From JABDIP01 sp965237625 (GTDB lineage Bacteria; Pseudomonadota; Alphaproteobacteria; DSM-16000; Inquilinaceae), in NCBI GenBank assembly GCA_965237625.1, contig CBDEGD010000023.1, positions 1 through 64,000 on the forward strand: a stretch of 64,000 nucleotides of DNA. The letters are read 5' to 3'. Both the position numbers and the translations under genes were made by a program. This document shows positions 30,209-39,762 of the stretch, piece by piece. How positions within the stretch are numbered: the stretch's first letter is position 1; each line of letters begins with the position of its first letter. The notes under the pieces are model-generated. The model did no database searches. It was not told the DNA's origin and saw only the letters and a list, made by a program, of their open reading frames with translations.

Positions 30209-32131
30209 CTAGCCCTCATCGGAATTTGTCCCGGGCGGCCGGCCGGCATCGGCGGAGACGATGCGGCGGGCAATGTTGCGGAGCTGGCATTCCTGCAGCA
30301 GGTCGCGGGCAATCGGCGCCGCCGCCCGGCTGCCGCCGCCGCCATGTTCGACCACCACGGCGGTGGCATAGCGCGGCGCCTGGACCGGGGCGAAGCCGAT
30401 GAACAGCGCGTGATCGCGGCGTTCCCAGGGCAGGTCCTCGTTCTTGGTGACGCCGGCTGCGCGTTCTTCCGGGGTGATACGGCGCACCTGGCTGGTGCCG
30501 GTCTTGCCGCCCATGCGCATGTGCTCGATGGCGATCTGCGAGCCACGGGCGGTGCCGCGTGGCCCGGAGGTCACCTCGATCATGCCCTCGACCACTCGGC
30601 GTAGCGCCTCTTCCTTGACCCCGAGAGACGGGCCGGGTTCGGGCAACCCGTCTGCCGAAGCCACGGCGCCGACGACCGTCTCGTCATCGAGCGGCCCGAC
30701 GCGCCGGACGACATGGGGCTGGATAATATGACCGCCATTGACGAGCTGCGCCGTCATCCGCGCGAGTTGCAAGGGCGTCGCCAGCACGAAGCCTTGGCCG
30801 ATGGCGGTGATCAGGGTTTCGCCGCCCTGCCAGGATTCGCCGATATTGGCCAGTTTCCAGTCACGGGTCGGGATCTGGCCCGGACGCTCGCTCGGAACTT
30901 CGATGCCGGTGATCTTGCCAAGGCCGAAGCGCTTGGCCATTTCGGCGATGTTGTCGATGCCGACCAGCTTGGCCAGCTCGTAGAAATACACGTCGCAGGA
31001 TTGTCCGATGCCCTGCAGCAGGTTCATGCGGCCATGGCCGCGCTCGCGCCAGCAATGGAAGCGGTGATTGCCCAGCACCATCGAGCCGTTGCATTGGACT
31101 GTCTGTTCGGGATCGACCAGCCCGTGCTCGATCGCCGCCAGCGCCACGATCACCTTGAAGGTCGATCCCGGCGCATATTGGCCGTCGACCGCCTTGTTGG
31201 TCATCGGATGGTACGGGTCGTTGACCAGCGCGCTCCAGGCATCCGCTTCAATACCCAGAGCCATAACGCTCGGGTCGAAGCTGGGGCTGGAGGCCAGCGC
31301 GTAGATTTCGCCGGTCCGCACATCCAGCGTGACAGCGGAGGCGCTCTCATGTTGCGCCAGCCGGTTCTGCGCGAAGCGCTGCAGCCCGACATCGATGGTG
31401 AGCTGGATTTCGGAACCGGGATCGGCTTCGACCCGGCCTTCGTCCAACTCGCGGATGACCCGGCCGACCGCGTTCACCTCGACCTGGCTGGTGCCAGCCT
31501 GGCCGCGCAGTTTCAGATCGAGCTGTCGTTCGATGCCGGTCTTGCCGATGCGGAAACCGGGCAGGCTGAGCACCGGCTCGTCGTTCAACTCGTCCTCGTC
31601 GACGGCGCCCACATAGCCCAGCACATGGGCCGTCGCATCGCCCGCCGGGTAGGCGCGCAACTCGCCCTCCTCGATCGTCAGGCCGGGCAATTCCGGCGTG
31701 TTGACCTCGATTCGGGAGACCTCTTCCCAGCTTAGGTTTTCCTTGATCGTCACCGGCACGAAGGCCGCGCGTCGCCGTAAATTGCGGATGACCTTGAGCC
31801 GTTCATCCCCGGCAAGGGGCACGTATTCGGACAGCTTGGCCAGCGTCGCTTCCACATCGCCCGCCTGTTCGGCCACCATCACCAGCCGGAAATACTGCCG
31901 GTTCAAGGCCAGCGGCTCACCGAAGCGGTCGACGATCAGGCCCCGGGATGGCGGCAGCAACCGCATGTTGATGCGGTTCTCTTCCGCCAACATCCGGTAT
32001 CGCTCGCTCTCGGTGACCTGCAGGTAATACATGCGCCCTGCCAGGGTGCCGAGCAGGCCGATCTTCATCGCGCCCAGCACCGCGGTGCGACGGGTGAGGG
32101 AGCGGAAGCGATCGGAATCCCGTTCCATCAT
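30209..32131 (-). CDS. mrdA: Penicillin-binding protein 2 (elongasome transpeptidase)
   Basis: The start ATG 32131 (MMERDSDRFRSLTRRTAVLG) is preferred to the longer frame, which overlaps mreD. The 640-residue protein has a membrane anchor at about 17-37, a PBP dimerisation domain (NRINMRLLPPSRGLIVDRFG), and a transpeptidase domain with all three motifs: the nucleophile PGSTFK, SCD (the SxN motif variant) in GIGQSCDVYFY, and KTGTS. It crosslinks the peptidoglycan made by RodA. Length is normal for the family. It follows mreD with a 19-base gap. Confidence 0.95.
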   Translation of the reverse strand: MMERDSDRFRSLTRRTAVLGAMKIGLLGTLAGRMYYLQVTESERYRMLAEENRINMRLLPPSRGLIVDRFGEPLALNRQYFRLVMVAEQAGDVEATLAKLSEYVPLAGDERLKVIRNLRRRAAFVPVTIKENLSWEEVSRIEVNTPELPGLTIEEGELRAYPAGDATAHVLGYVGAVDEDELNDEPVLSLPGFRIGKTGIERQLDLKLRGQAGTSQVEVNAVGRVIRELDEGRVEADPGSEIQLTIDVGLQRFAQNRLAQHESASAVTLDVRTGEIYALASSPSFDPSVMALGIEADAWSALVNDPYHPMTNKAVDGQYAPGSTFKVIVALAAIEHGLVDPEQTVQCNGSMVLGNHRFHCWRERGHGRMNLLQGIGQSCDVYFYELAKLVGIDNIAEMAKRFGLGKITGIEVPSERPGQIPTRDWKLANIGESWQGGETLITAIGQGFVLATPLQLARMTAQLVNGGHIIQPHVVRRVGPLDDETVVGAVASADGLPEPGPSLGVKEEALRRVVEGMIEVTSGPRGTARGSQIAIEHMRMGGKTGTSQVRRITPEERAAGVTKNEDLPWERRDHALFIGFAPVQAPRYATAVVVEHGGGGSRAAAPIARDLLQECQLRNIARRIVSADAGRPPGTNSDEG

Positions 32132-32150
32132 CGGTCTGCGCTCCCCCGGC

Positions 32151-32666
32151 TCACGTGCGCCGCAGCAGGCCGCGCTGCATTTGCAGCAGCAGCCAGGCAA
32201 TCATCGGGAACAGGGCCATGGTGATCAGCGCGCTGATCAAAGGCGAGCCGATCGACTGAATATCGTTGGCGTAGATCCCGAACGCCAACCATTCCAGCAA
32301 CGTCGCCAGCAGCTGGATCACCACAAAGCCGCACCACAGGAACAGGAAAGGCTGTCCGACCAGCAACCTTCGTTGGGTCACCACAAGGAACTGGCAGATC
32401 AGGAACACGAAGGAATGAAGGCCAAGCGGACCGCCTGACAGGATGTCGAGCAGCAATCCGGCGAGGAACACGACGCTAAAAGGCAGCAGGTCGGGGCGAT
32501 GGGCTGCCCAATAGTATACGGCAATCATCGGCAGAACCGGCGCCACCGCTCCATAGGACGGAATAGGCAACGGCGTGACGCTCAGCAGGACTAGGAGGAA
32601 GGTCGCCAGGGACGGCGCGGCCTGACGGAGGAACTGCTCTAGTTTTTGCCAGGCGAGATCGGTCAC
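32151..32666 (-). CDS. mreD: Rod-shape-determining membrane protein MreD
   Basis: The 171-residue protein has five or six hydrophobic segments (ATFLLVLLSVTPLPIPSYGA, SVVFLAGLLLDILSGGPLGL and others) and the short charged ends of MreD. The GLLLDILSGGPLGLHS segment is characteristic of the family. It links MreC and the RodA-PBP2 synthase in the inner membrane. The gene overlaps mreC by four bases, so translation is coupled. Confidence 0.92.
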   Translation of the reverse strand: MTDLAWQKLEQFLRQAAPSLATFLLVLLSVTPLPIPSYGAVAPVLPMIAVYYWAAHRPDLLPFSVVFLAGLLLDILSGGPLGLHSFVFLICQFLVVTQRRLLVGQPFLFLWCGFVVIQLLATLLEWLAFGIYANDIQSIGSPLISALITMALFPMIAWLLLQMQRGLLRRT

Positions 32667-33535
32667 CAGTTATATCCCGGGTGAAGCTGCATCTGTCCGC
32701 CGCCCTCGCCCGGTCGAAAATCGGTGATCCTCACATATTCGATCCGTCCGAGATCCTCGATCGGCTCAACACGCACCAAACCACCCTCGACCGACGCCAC
32801 GGTCCCAACCGCGATACCCGGCGGGAACATGCCGCCATGACCGGAGGTGACAACGCGCGCGCCGATTTCGATCTGTGCATCGGTGGGCAAATGAAGCAAG
32901 CGCGGGCGGTCGGAATTGTCGCCGCCAAGCACGGCCCGCTGGCGGGTATCCTCAAGGACCACCGGAATCCGGGCATTCAAATCGGTGATCAGCAAGATGC
33001 GGGCGGCATTGTTTCCGGTCTGCACAACACGCCCGATGAGCCCGCTGGGTCCCATGGCCGCCTGACCGTCGCGCACGCCATTCTCAGCCCCGAGATCGAC
33101 GGCGAGGCTGCGCACAAAGGCGCCGCTATTGTCGCCGATCACCCGCGCCGCCAGAAAGGCATGCGGCGCTGTCGGGCGATAATTCATCAGGGTTCTGAGG
33201 CTGAGGTTTTCCGCTTCGAGGCGAAAGGCTGCCTGCCGATATTCCTGCAGCGCCTGGTTCTCGGCCAGCAACGCCTCGTTCTCGGCGCGCAGCCGGGCCA
33301 GATCGTGGATGTCATCGGCGATGTCGCCAATACTGGCGGCCGGCTGGGTGAACATGTTCATCAATGGAGAGAATGTATCCGTCACACCGGTACGCACACC
33401 CTCGACGGAGGCCGGATCAACCCGGCCCAAGACCATCAAGGCGACGGCTGCCATCACCAGCAGCACGAACGAAAAACGATGCGCCAGCGCCCGAAGCGCC
33501 GCGATGCGAACCATAGATCTGGTTCGATAGACCAC
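32663..33535 (-). CDS. mreC: Rod-shape-determining protein MreC
   Basis: The 290-residue protein (start ATG 33535, alternative 33514) has a single N-terminal membrane helix (FSFVLLVMAAVALMVLGRVD), a coiled coil at about 75-110 (DLARLRAENEALLAENQALQ), and two beta domains (ARVIGDNSGAFVRSLAVDLG, GLIGRVVQTGNNAARILLIT) typical of MreC. It forms a periplasmic scaffold that activates PBP2. Upstream, 105 bases separate it from mreB; they contain no clear terminator. Confidence 0.94.
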   Translation of the reverse strand: MVYRTRSMVRIAALRALAHRFSFVLLVMAAVALMVLGRVDPASVEGVRTGVTDTFSPLMNMFTQPAASIGDIADDIHDLARLRAENEALLAENQALQEYRQAAFRLEAENLSLRTLMNYRPTAPHAFLAARVIGDNSGAFVRSLAVDLGAENGVRDGQAAMGPSGLIGRVVQTGNNAARILLITDLNARIPVVLEDTRQRAVLGGDNSDRPRLLHLPTDAQIEIGARVVTSGHGGMFPPGIAVGTVASVEGGLVRVEPIEDLGRIEYVRITDFRPGEGGGQMQLHPGYNW

Positions 33536-33640
33536 CCGCGTTATCCCTACCGTCCTGTCGTTTCGAGGCTGCGCAACCCCGTACCGGACGCCGCCCGAAC
33601 CCGACAGATCATTAACGAATCACCATCGACGGACGAAACC

Positions 33641-34681
33641 CTAGTACATATTTATTAACACATTTCGAAAGTTCTTTTTTTCTTCCAAGGCTCTACCGGT
33701 CCCCAGCGCGACGCAAGAGAGCGCGTCATCGGCGATCGAAACCGGCAGCCCGGTGGAGTGCCTGAGGACGAAATCGAGATTGCCCAGAAGGGCGCCGCCA
33801 CCGGTCAGCACGATGCCCTTGTCGACGATATCGGCGGCCAGTTCCGGCGCGGTATGCTCCAGCGCCACCTTGATCGCCTCGACGATGGCGCCAACCGGCT
33901 CGGCCAGGCTCTCGGAGACCTGCCGTTCGGAGATCACCAATTCCTTCGGCACGCCGTTCATCAGGTCGCGGCCCTTGATCTCCATGACCCGGCCCTCGCC
34001 GTCTTCCGGCGGGCAGGCTGAGCCGATTTCCTTCTTGATCCGCTCGGCCGAGGCCTCGCCGACCAGCAGGTTATGATTGCGGCGGATATAGGCGATGATC
34101 GCCTCATCCATCTTGTCGCCGCCGACCCGGACCGAGCGGGAATAGACGATGCCGCCGAGCGACAGCACCGCGACCTCGGTGGTGCCGCCACCGATATCGA
34201 CGACCATCGAACCGGTCGGCTCGGTTACAGGCAGCCCGGCGCCGATCGCCGCGGCCATCGGCTCCTCGATCAGGCCGACCTTGCGGGCGCCGGCGGACTC
34301 CGCCGATTCCTGAATGGCCCGGCGCTCAACCGCAGTGGAGCCCGAGGGCACGCAGATGATCACCTGCGGGCTGGCGAAGCTGCGCCGGTTGTGCACCTTG
34401 CGGATGAAGTGCTTGATCATCTCTTCCGCCACGTCGAAATCGGCGATGACGCCGTCGCGCAGCGGCCGGATGGCCTGAATGTTGCCGGGGGTGCGGCCCA
34501 GCATCTGCTTGGCCTCGTCGCCGACGGCGAGCACATGGGTTTTGCCGCGTCTTGTGGCGATTGCCACGACCGAAGGTTCGTTGAGCACGATGCCGCGGCC
34601 CTTGACGTACACAAGCGTGTTCGCGGTGCCGAGATCGATGGCCATGTCCGCGGACAGGAATCCTAGGAGATTAGAGAACAT
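33641..34681 (-). CDS. mreB: Actin-like rod-shape protein MreB
   Basis: The 346-residue protein begins MFSNLLGFLSADMAIDLGTA, with the phosphate-1 loop in DLGTANTLVYVKGRGIVLNE and the ATP-binding DIGGGTTEVAVLSLGG; the connecting motif TGGGALLGNLDFVL is near the C-terminus. It forms filaments under the membrane that orient wall synthesis. The N-terminal amphipathic MFSNLLGFL fits membrane binding. It heads the operon and is preceded by a 720-base gap that should carry the promoter. Confidence 0.97.
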   Translation of the reverse strand: MFSNLLGFLSADMAIDLGTANTLVYVKGRGIVLNEPSVVAIATRRGKTHVLAVGDEAKQMLGRTPGNIQAIRPLRDGVIADFDVAEEMIKHFIRKVHNRRSFASPQVIICVPSGSTAVERRAIQESAESAGARKVGLIEEPMAAAIGAGLPVTEPTGSMVVDIGGGTTEVAVLSLGGIVYSRSVRVGGDKMDEAIIAYIRRNHNLLVGEASAERIKKEIGSACPPEDGEGRVMEIKGRDLMNGVPKELVISERQVSESLAEPVGAIVEAIKVALEHTAPELAADIVDKGIVLTGGGALLGNLDFVLRHSTGLPVSIADDALSCVALGTGRALEEKKNFRNVLINMY

Positions 34682-35401
34682 GTGACCGTATGCAGGTTGC
34701 GATGGCGAGGTCGAAAACGGATTTGCGGCAACGGTGCGCCAGTGCGGCGGTATTTAGGTCTCATACTGGCAGCGCCCATACTCTAGCGGCGAAACCGAAA
34801 TCGGCCCCTGGGGACCGAGGGTGATACCGAACGTGGCAGCGCGGTCCGACATATTGGCGTCGTCGCCCTTCCTTGTTTCGGAACCTGATGCGGACTCGTT
34901 CCCCACCCGGCTTGGCGCTTCCCGACACAGCGTGACGATCATCCCCGAATTCGCGAAAAACAGGGACAAATCAGGCGTCGAACCAACCCATGACCGACAT
35001 CCAGCCGAACAGAAATGGTCTGATAACCGTTCGTCAATCGCGGCGTCGCCACTACAGCGCCCTCCCATGACGGTAGGTACTTGCTCGTCCTGAGCTTGTT
35101 CGCCGCCAGATTGCCGCCCCTAGGGTTAACAATATCTGAAGACGGGGCACCTGAATCGCCCGAATCAATGTCTAAGCGGAACCCCCGGTCGGCGCAACGG
35201 TTTTCCCACCTGCCACCGCCGTCAAACCGGCTCATTCCGGGCTTTGAAGCCGAATCGAAGGGGTCTCGACAATGCTAATCCGGAGAGTGTCGCAACCGGT
35301 GCGCGCAACAACCGCCGCCAAGCCCCGCGTTTATTAAATATTCAGCAAGACCGCCCATCTTCGGTGCCGGACTTCCAGGCCGTCGAAAGGGCATGTGACC
35401 G
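34682..35401. other. 720-bp gap upstream of mreB
   Basis: No gene is supported. A 32-codon minus-strand frame (MSDRAATFGITLGPQGPISV, stop at 34754) has an AAGGAAGGG sequence upstream and could be a leader peptide, but nothing confirms it. The gap must contain the promoter of the mreB operon and possibly that of the plus-strand gene at 35402. Confidence 0.35.
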
Positions 35402-36422
35402 ATGGATGACGCAATTTCCCACACACTGGTCGACGATATCATCGCCAAGGGTTCGGTCAGTGCCGACGACGTGCTGGCATTGCGTCAGACCATGTTCAAG
35501 GACGGCCTGATCGACCGCCATGAGGCCGAACAGGTCTTTCGGATCGACGCCGCCTGCACCGACAAGGACCCGGACTGGGCGGCCTTCTTCGTCGACGCCC
35601 TGACCGACCATGTCGTCTGGAAGGTGGAGCCGAAGAAATACGTCACCGACGAAAAGGCCGACTTTCTGATCAGCAACATCCTGCGCGACGGCCGTGTCGA
35701 CAGCGAGACCGAACTGGAGCTGCTGATCAATGTGGTGCATTGGTCAGTGTCCTGTCCGCCGCCGCTGGCGCTGCTGGCGATGCGCGCCATACGCGACAGC
35801 GTGATGGAGCCGGAAACCGCCGCCTATGGATCGAACCGCCCGCCGGCGGTGATCAGCCCGTCGGACGTGGCCTTGATCCGCAAGGTCCTCTATGCCCCCG
35901 GCAGCCCCGGCGGCTACACGGTCACCCGCGAAGAGGCGGAACTGATCGTTGCCCTGAACAATGCGACCAAGGACACCGAGCGTCCGGAGAGCTGGGACCT
36001 GCTGTACAGGCAGACAATCGCCAACTTCCTGATGTTTCCGGGCGCCGCGCCATCGGTGCCGAGCGCCGAAGAGGAGCTGCGCCGCGATCGTTGGATGAAC
36101 GAGCGCCGTGGCGTCGGCGGATTTTTGAAGGATGCCGGAAGCTCCTTCCGCCGTCTCGACATCCCGGTCTCGGAAGCCTGGCGCGAATTCGATCCATTCG
36201 GGAGCGTTGCGGCGCGGGAGGAGCAGGAGAAGGAAACCGAGCGCCTGCGCCGCCATGTCACGGGAGAGCATCACCGCCGAGGAGGCCCAATGGCTGATGG
36301 CGAATGTCGGCGCCTCCGGACAGCTGGAAGAAAACGAGAAGGCCCTATTGGCCTTTATCCAAGAGAACGCTCCCCAGATAGACCCGGTGTTGAAACCTTT
36401 GCTGGACCGGGCGGGCCTCTAA
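35402..36422 (+). pseudogene. Helical-repeat protein of unknown function, interrupted by a frameshift
   Basis: The frame opened at ATG 35402 reads well to about position 36255 (…EEQEKETERLRR), then turns into Arg/Gly-rich nonsense. The sensible C-terminus continues in the +1 frame (MSRESITAEEAQWLMANVGA … KPLLDRAGL, stop 36420-36422). Removing one base near CGCCGCCATG (about 36250-36258) would restore a protein of about 340 residues. It contains several copies of a two-helix motif with an acidic Gly turn (MFKDGLIDRHEAEQVFRI, ILRDGRVDSETELELLINVV, GASGQLEENEKALLAFI), resembling TerB-like or calcium-binding-like repeats. Either the gene is recently broken, or one base is wrong in the sequence. 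Confidence 0.65.
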
Positions 36423-36445
36423 GAGGGTCCACCACGTCGAGCCGT

Positions 36446-36841
36446 TCACATGCCCGGATCGATCGGCTGATCGATCGGGCCGCCGGCCTCCACCCAATCC
36501 TTGAACCCACCGAGGTTCCTCACATCGGTGTAGCCGAGATCCTGCAAGGCCTTGCCGGCCAGCGCCGAGCGCCCACCCGACGCGCAATACAGGACCACCG
36601 TCCGATCTTTGGAAAATGCCTCAAGATGAAAGGGCGACTCCGGGTCGGCGCGAAACTCCAGCATGCCGCGGCTGACATGAACGGCACCGGCCACCTTACC
36701 GCTGGTCTCCACCTCAGGCGCGTCGCGCACATCCACCACCAGGGCCTCCCCGGCATCAATCAGCGCAGCTGCCTCCTCGTAAGTGATCTTCCGGACCGCC
36801 GCATTTGCGACCGCCAACATATCTTTCACCGATGTCGCCAT
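36446..36841 (-). CDS. Rhodanese-like sulfurtransferase domain protein
   Basis: The ATG 36841 start has a strong GGGAGGG ribosome site. The 131-residue protein is a single rhodanese domain: KITYEEAAALIDAGEALVVD with VDVRDAPE, the CH2-like HVSRGMLEFRAD, and the active-site loop YCASGGRSALAG with catalytic Cys at about 93, ending LGGFKDWVEAGGPI. Such proteins carry persulfide sulfur. It converges with the frameshifted plus-strand gene, 23 bases away. Confidence 0.9.
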   Translation of the reverse strand: MATSVKDMLAVANAAVRKITYEEAAALIDAGEALVVDVRDAPEVETSGKVAGAVHVSRGMLEFRADPESPFHLEAFSKDRTVVLYCASGGRSALAGKALQDLGYTDVRNLGGFKDWVEAGGPIDQPIDPGM

Positions 36842-36937
36842 GAATCCCTCCCGCAATGCAGGCGATCGGCCCTATCCGACCGCTGCAAGATACCAGGCAG
36901 AATAGGGCCGCAGCGCAGCCGAAAGAAGCCGGATTGT

Positions 36938-39214
36938 TCAGCCGAGCGCCCCGCGTAATGCCCGGGCCAGTTGACCTATGTGGAACGGCTTGTTCAACAG
37001 CGGGCTGCCAGCCCCCGGCGCGCTGCCGGATATGGCAGTCTCTGCCAGATAGCCGGACATGAGGAGGACCTTCAGCTTCGGATATTCCGCTTCGATCTCC
37101 GCTGCGAACTCCGGACCGCTTGTGCCGCCCGGCAAAACGACGTCGGTGAGGATGAGGTCGATGCCGTCGCCGTTGGTCAGGACGTCGCGGCCACCCGCCG
37201 CATCGCCGACATCGGTGACCCGATAGCCAAGGCCGGCAAGCATTCGGACCGCCATCATCCGCACGCTCGGATCGTCCTCGATTACCAGGATCATCTCGCC
37301 GCGGCCCCTCGGGATGTCCTCTTGCCGGTTCACGTTTTCTGCCGGAGCGACATCGCCGGCGCGTCTCAGACACAGATTGACCGTCGTCCCCCGGCCGGGT
37401 TCGCTCTGAATACTGACATGCCCGCCCGACTGCATTGCAAAGCCATAGACCATCGATAGACCGAGGCCGCTGCCCGAACCGACGTCCTTCGTGGTGAAAA
37501 AGGGATCGAAGACGCGGCTCTTCACGTCGGCTGGCATCCCGGTGCCGGTGTCGCTGACGGACAGGCATACGAACTGCCCGACGCTGGCATCGGGATTTCT
37601 TGATACATAGGCGGCGTCGAGATCGGCGTTGACGCATTCGATCGTCAGTCGCCCGCCTTCGGGCATGGCGTCGCGGGCATTGAGCGCCAGGTTCAGCACC
37701 GCATTCTCGACCTGTCCGGGATCGGCCAGCGCGCTCCACAGGTCGGCAGCGGCATGGGTCTCGACCTCTATGGTCTCCCCGAGCGTTCTGGACAGGAGCT
37801 CGGTCATCCCAAGCACCAGTTCGCTGAGATCGATCGATTGCGGGTTCAGAGGCTGCTTGCGGGCAAAAGCCAGCAGTCGCTGCGTCAGCTCGGCCCCGCG
37901 TTCCGCCGCGTGGATGATCGGGCTCGTGAGCACCCCGTCGCCGCCGACGTCGTCGTCGAGCAGTTCGGCATTGCCCAGGATGACTGCCAGCAGGTTGTTG
38001 AAATCATGCGCGACGCCGCCCGTCAGCTGGCCCACCGCCTCCATCTTCTGGGCCTGCAGGAGCTGCTTTTCCATGCGCATCTGATCGGTGATGTCCAGCG
38101 CGATGACTCCGACTCCGATTACCGGGCCGCCATCGCGGCGGCGCAGCGGAAACTTGATGATCAATTCGCGTTGAACACCGAGATGGGCTGGCCAGACGTA
38201 ATCCGTGCGCAAGGGCTCGCCGCTTTCGACGACCTGCCGGTCCTCCGCGGCCGCATCCCTGGCGATCTCATGCGGCAGGATATCGAAGAAGGTCTTGCCC
38301 AGGACCTCGTTTGAGGTCACTCCGTGAAGCCGTTCGAAGCGCGGATTGACGAGAGTGAATCGGCCCTCGCGATCCTTCAGCGCCAGCGATACAGGGAGGT
38401 TCTCAACGATCGCGGACAACATCGCCTCGCGCTCGCCCAGCGTATCCTGGATGCGCTTGCTCTCGGTGATGTCCTGGAACACGCCAAAGACGGTTTGCAC
38501 CCTGCCATCGTCGCCGAGCTGCACCGTGCCGGTGGACCGGACATTCCGCGGCTCCCCGTCCGACCGGATGAGGCGCAGGTCGAACTGATAGTCCTGCTTT
38601 TCCTCCAGCGCGCGCCGGACATATTCCGCAACCTTTGCGCGATCGTCGGGATGATAACAGTTGACGGCCGCTTCCAAGTCAACGCCGCCGCCGACCTCGA
38701 GGCCGTGAATCCGGTAGACCTCATCAGACCAATAAAGGGCACCGGTCTCCGCATAGACGATCCAATGTCCAATGTTGGCCAACCGTTCGGCCTGCATCAG
38801 AAATCGCGTCTTTTCGAACAAGTCGCGTTCGGTCCGGATGGTTTCGGTGATGTCCTGGAACACCCCGAGAACCGAGTCGACGTCGCCCGCGTCATCGAGC
38901 CGCACGACGCCAGTGGAGCGCACATGGCGGAGCTCACCGCCGGGCAGGATGAGCCGCAGATCGAACTGGTAGTCCTGCTTGTCCTCCAGGGCGCGGCGGA
39001 CATATTCCGCCACCTTGTCCCGATCATCGGGGTGATAGGCCTCGATTGCAGCCTTGAGATCGATCTTGCCACCGACCTCAAGGCCATAAATCCGATAGAC
39101 CTCGTCGGACCAATGGAGTTCGCCGGTTTTGGCGTATACGGTCCAATGGCCGATCGCTGAGCGGCCAAGGTCACGCGATGACGCGTCTCCTCCACCGCCT
39201 GTTTGAGGCTGCAA
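36938..39214 (-). CDS. Hybrid sensor histidine kinase, PAS-PAS-PAS-HisKA-HATPase-REC
   Basis: The 758-residue soluble kinase has three PAS domains at about 20-130, 146-258 and 270-390. The first two are near copies of each other (both have WSDEVYRI(Y/H)GLEVGG and YHPDDR(D/A)KVAEYVRRALE). The phospho-acceptor His is in GGVAHDFNNLLAVILGNAEL, the ATPase lobe has NLALNARDAMPEGG, DTGTGMP and SGLGLSMVYGF, and the C-terminal receiver has ILVIEDDPSVR with Asp in LILTDVVLPG and Lys in LLNKPF. No membrane segment is seen, so it senses something cytoplasmic. A HWTVYAKTGELHWSDE type PAS is common in alphaproteobacterial kinases. No partner regulator is adjacent. Confidence 0.93.
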   Translation of the reverse strand: MQPQTGGGGDASSRDLGRSAIGHWTVYAKTGELHWSDEVYRIYGLEVGGKIDLKAAIEAYHPDDRDKVAEYVRRALEDKQDYQFDLRLILPGGELRHVRSTGVVRLDDAGDVDSVLGVFQDITETIRTERDLFEKTRFLMQAERLANIGHWIVYAETGALYWSDEVYRIHGLEVGGGVDLEAAVNCYHPDDRAKVAEYVRRALEEKQDYQFDLRLIRSDGEPRNVRSTGTVQLGDDGRVQTVFGVFQDITESKRIQDTLGEREAMLSAIVENLPVSLALKDREGRFTLVNPRFERLHGVTSNEVLGKTFFDILPHEIARDAAAEDRQVVESGEPLRTDYVWPAHLGVQRELIIKFPLRRRDGGPVIGVGVIALDITDQMRMEKQLLQAQKMEAVGQLTGGVAHDFNNLLAVILGNAELLDDDVGGDGVLTSPIIHAAERGAELTQRLLAFARKQPLNPQSIDLSELVLGMTELLSRTLGETIEVETHAAADLWSALADPGQVENAVLNLALNARDAMPEGGRLTIECVNADLDAAYVSRNPDASVGQFVCLSVSDTGTGMPADVKSRVFDPFFTTKDVGSGSGLGLSMVYGFAMQSGGHVSIQSEPGRGTTVNLCLRRAGDVAPAENVNRQEDIPRGRGEMILVIEDDPSVRMMAVRMLAGLGYRVTDVGDAAGGRDVLTNGDGIDLILTDVVLPGGTSGPEFAAEIEAEYPKLKVLLMSGYLAETAISGSAPGAGSPLLNKPFHIGQLARALRGALG

Positions 39215-39406
39215 TGTCCTACTCCCGCATCGTGCCTCAGCGTGCCGCAGGGCTGCTGACGTACCGTGAAGGTGCGCCCTCTATCCGCACGCTGTCATGC
39301 GGAATGATAGCGAATTCGCCTGCCGACCTGTTAGTTCGCCGATCGTGGACGATGCCGAGCGACGTCATGCCGCAGTGCCGTGTTCCCGCGTCTACCAAGG
39401 ACGATA

Positions 39407-39439
39407 GTAAGTATTGACTTACCGTAAGTGTCGACTTAC
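39407..39439 (+). promoter_or_regulatory. Two adjacent perfect 16-bp palindromes, ArsR operator
   Basis: GTAAGT-ATTG-ACTTAC (39407-39422) and GTAAGT-GTCG-ACTTAC (39424-39439) are perfect inverted repeats with centres 17 bp apart. They end nine bases before the ATG of the ArsR-like gene and overlap a TTGACT -35-like element (39415-39420) and a possible -10 (TACGAA 39437-39442). Binding of the repressor there would shut off its own promoter. If that -10 is used, the message would be nearly leaderless. Confidence 0.75.
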
Positions 39440-39447
39440 GAACGATC

Positions 39448-39762
39448 ATGGCGTACGAGATGGTGCTGTCCGCGATGTCGGACCCGACCCGGCGGGCGGT
39501 GCTCGAGATGCTGCGCGAGGGACCGCGCTCGGTGGCCGATATCGCACGAAGGTTACCGGTCAGCCGTCCGGCGGTGTCGCAGCATCTGAAAGTGCTGAAA
39601 CAGGCCGATCTGGTCTTCGAACGCCGAGAAGGGACCCGCCGGCTTTACGGGGTAGACGCCGCCGGGTTGGAGACCCTGCGCGCCTATCTAGAGAGCTTCT
39701 GGGCCGAGGCCCTGGCTGACTTCAAAACCACCGCCGACCGCGGCGATAGAAGGGACATTTGA
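39448..39762 (+). CDS. ArsR-family transcriptional repressor
   Basis: The 104-residue protein is a winged-helix regulator of the ArsR/SdpR type: SDPTRRAVLEMLREGPRSVA, the recognition helix VSRPAVSQHLKVLKQADLV, and the wing RREGTRRLYGVDAAGL. There is no metal-binding Cys cluster, as in the group paired with SRPBCC proteins. It overlaps the SRPBCC gene by one base, so both come from one message. Two perfect palindromes before the gene make autoregulation very likely. Confidence 0.92.
   Translation: MAYEMVLSAMSDPTRRAVLEMLREGPRSVADIARRLPVSRPAVSQHLKVLKQADLVFERREGTRRLYGVDAAGLETLRAYLESFWAEALADFKTTADRGDRRDI

Noticed and set aside
34754..34849. 32-codon frame upstream of mreB as a leader peptide
   Set aside because: No conservation or regulatory logic can be shown; it is noted only in the gap description.
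36423..36958. Extension of the plus-strand frame 35402-36958 to 518 residues
   Set aside because: After about 36255 the translation is Arg/Pro/His-rich and runs antisense to a clear rhodanese gene; the true C-terminus is in another frame.
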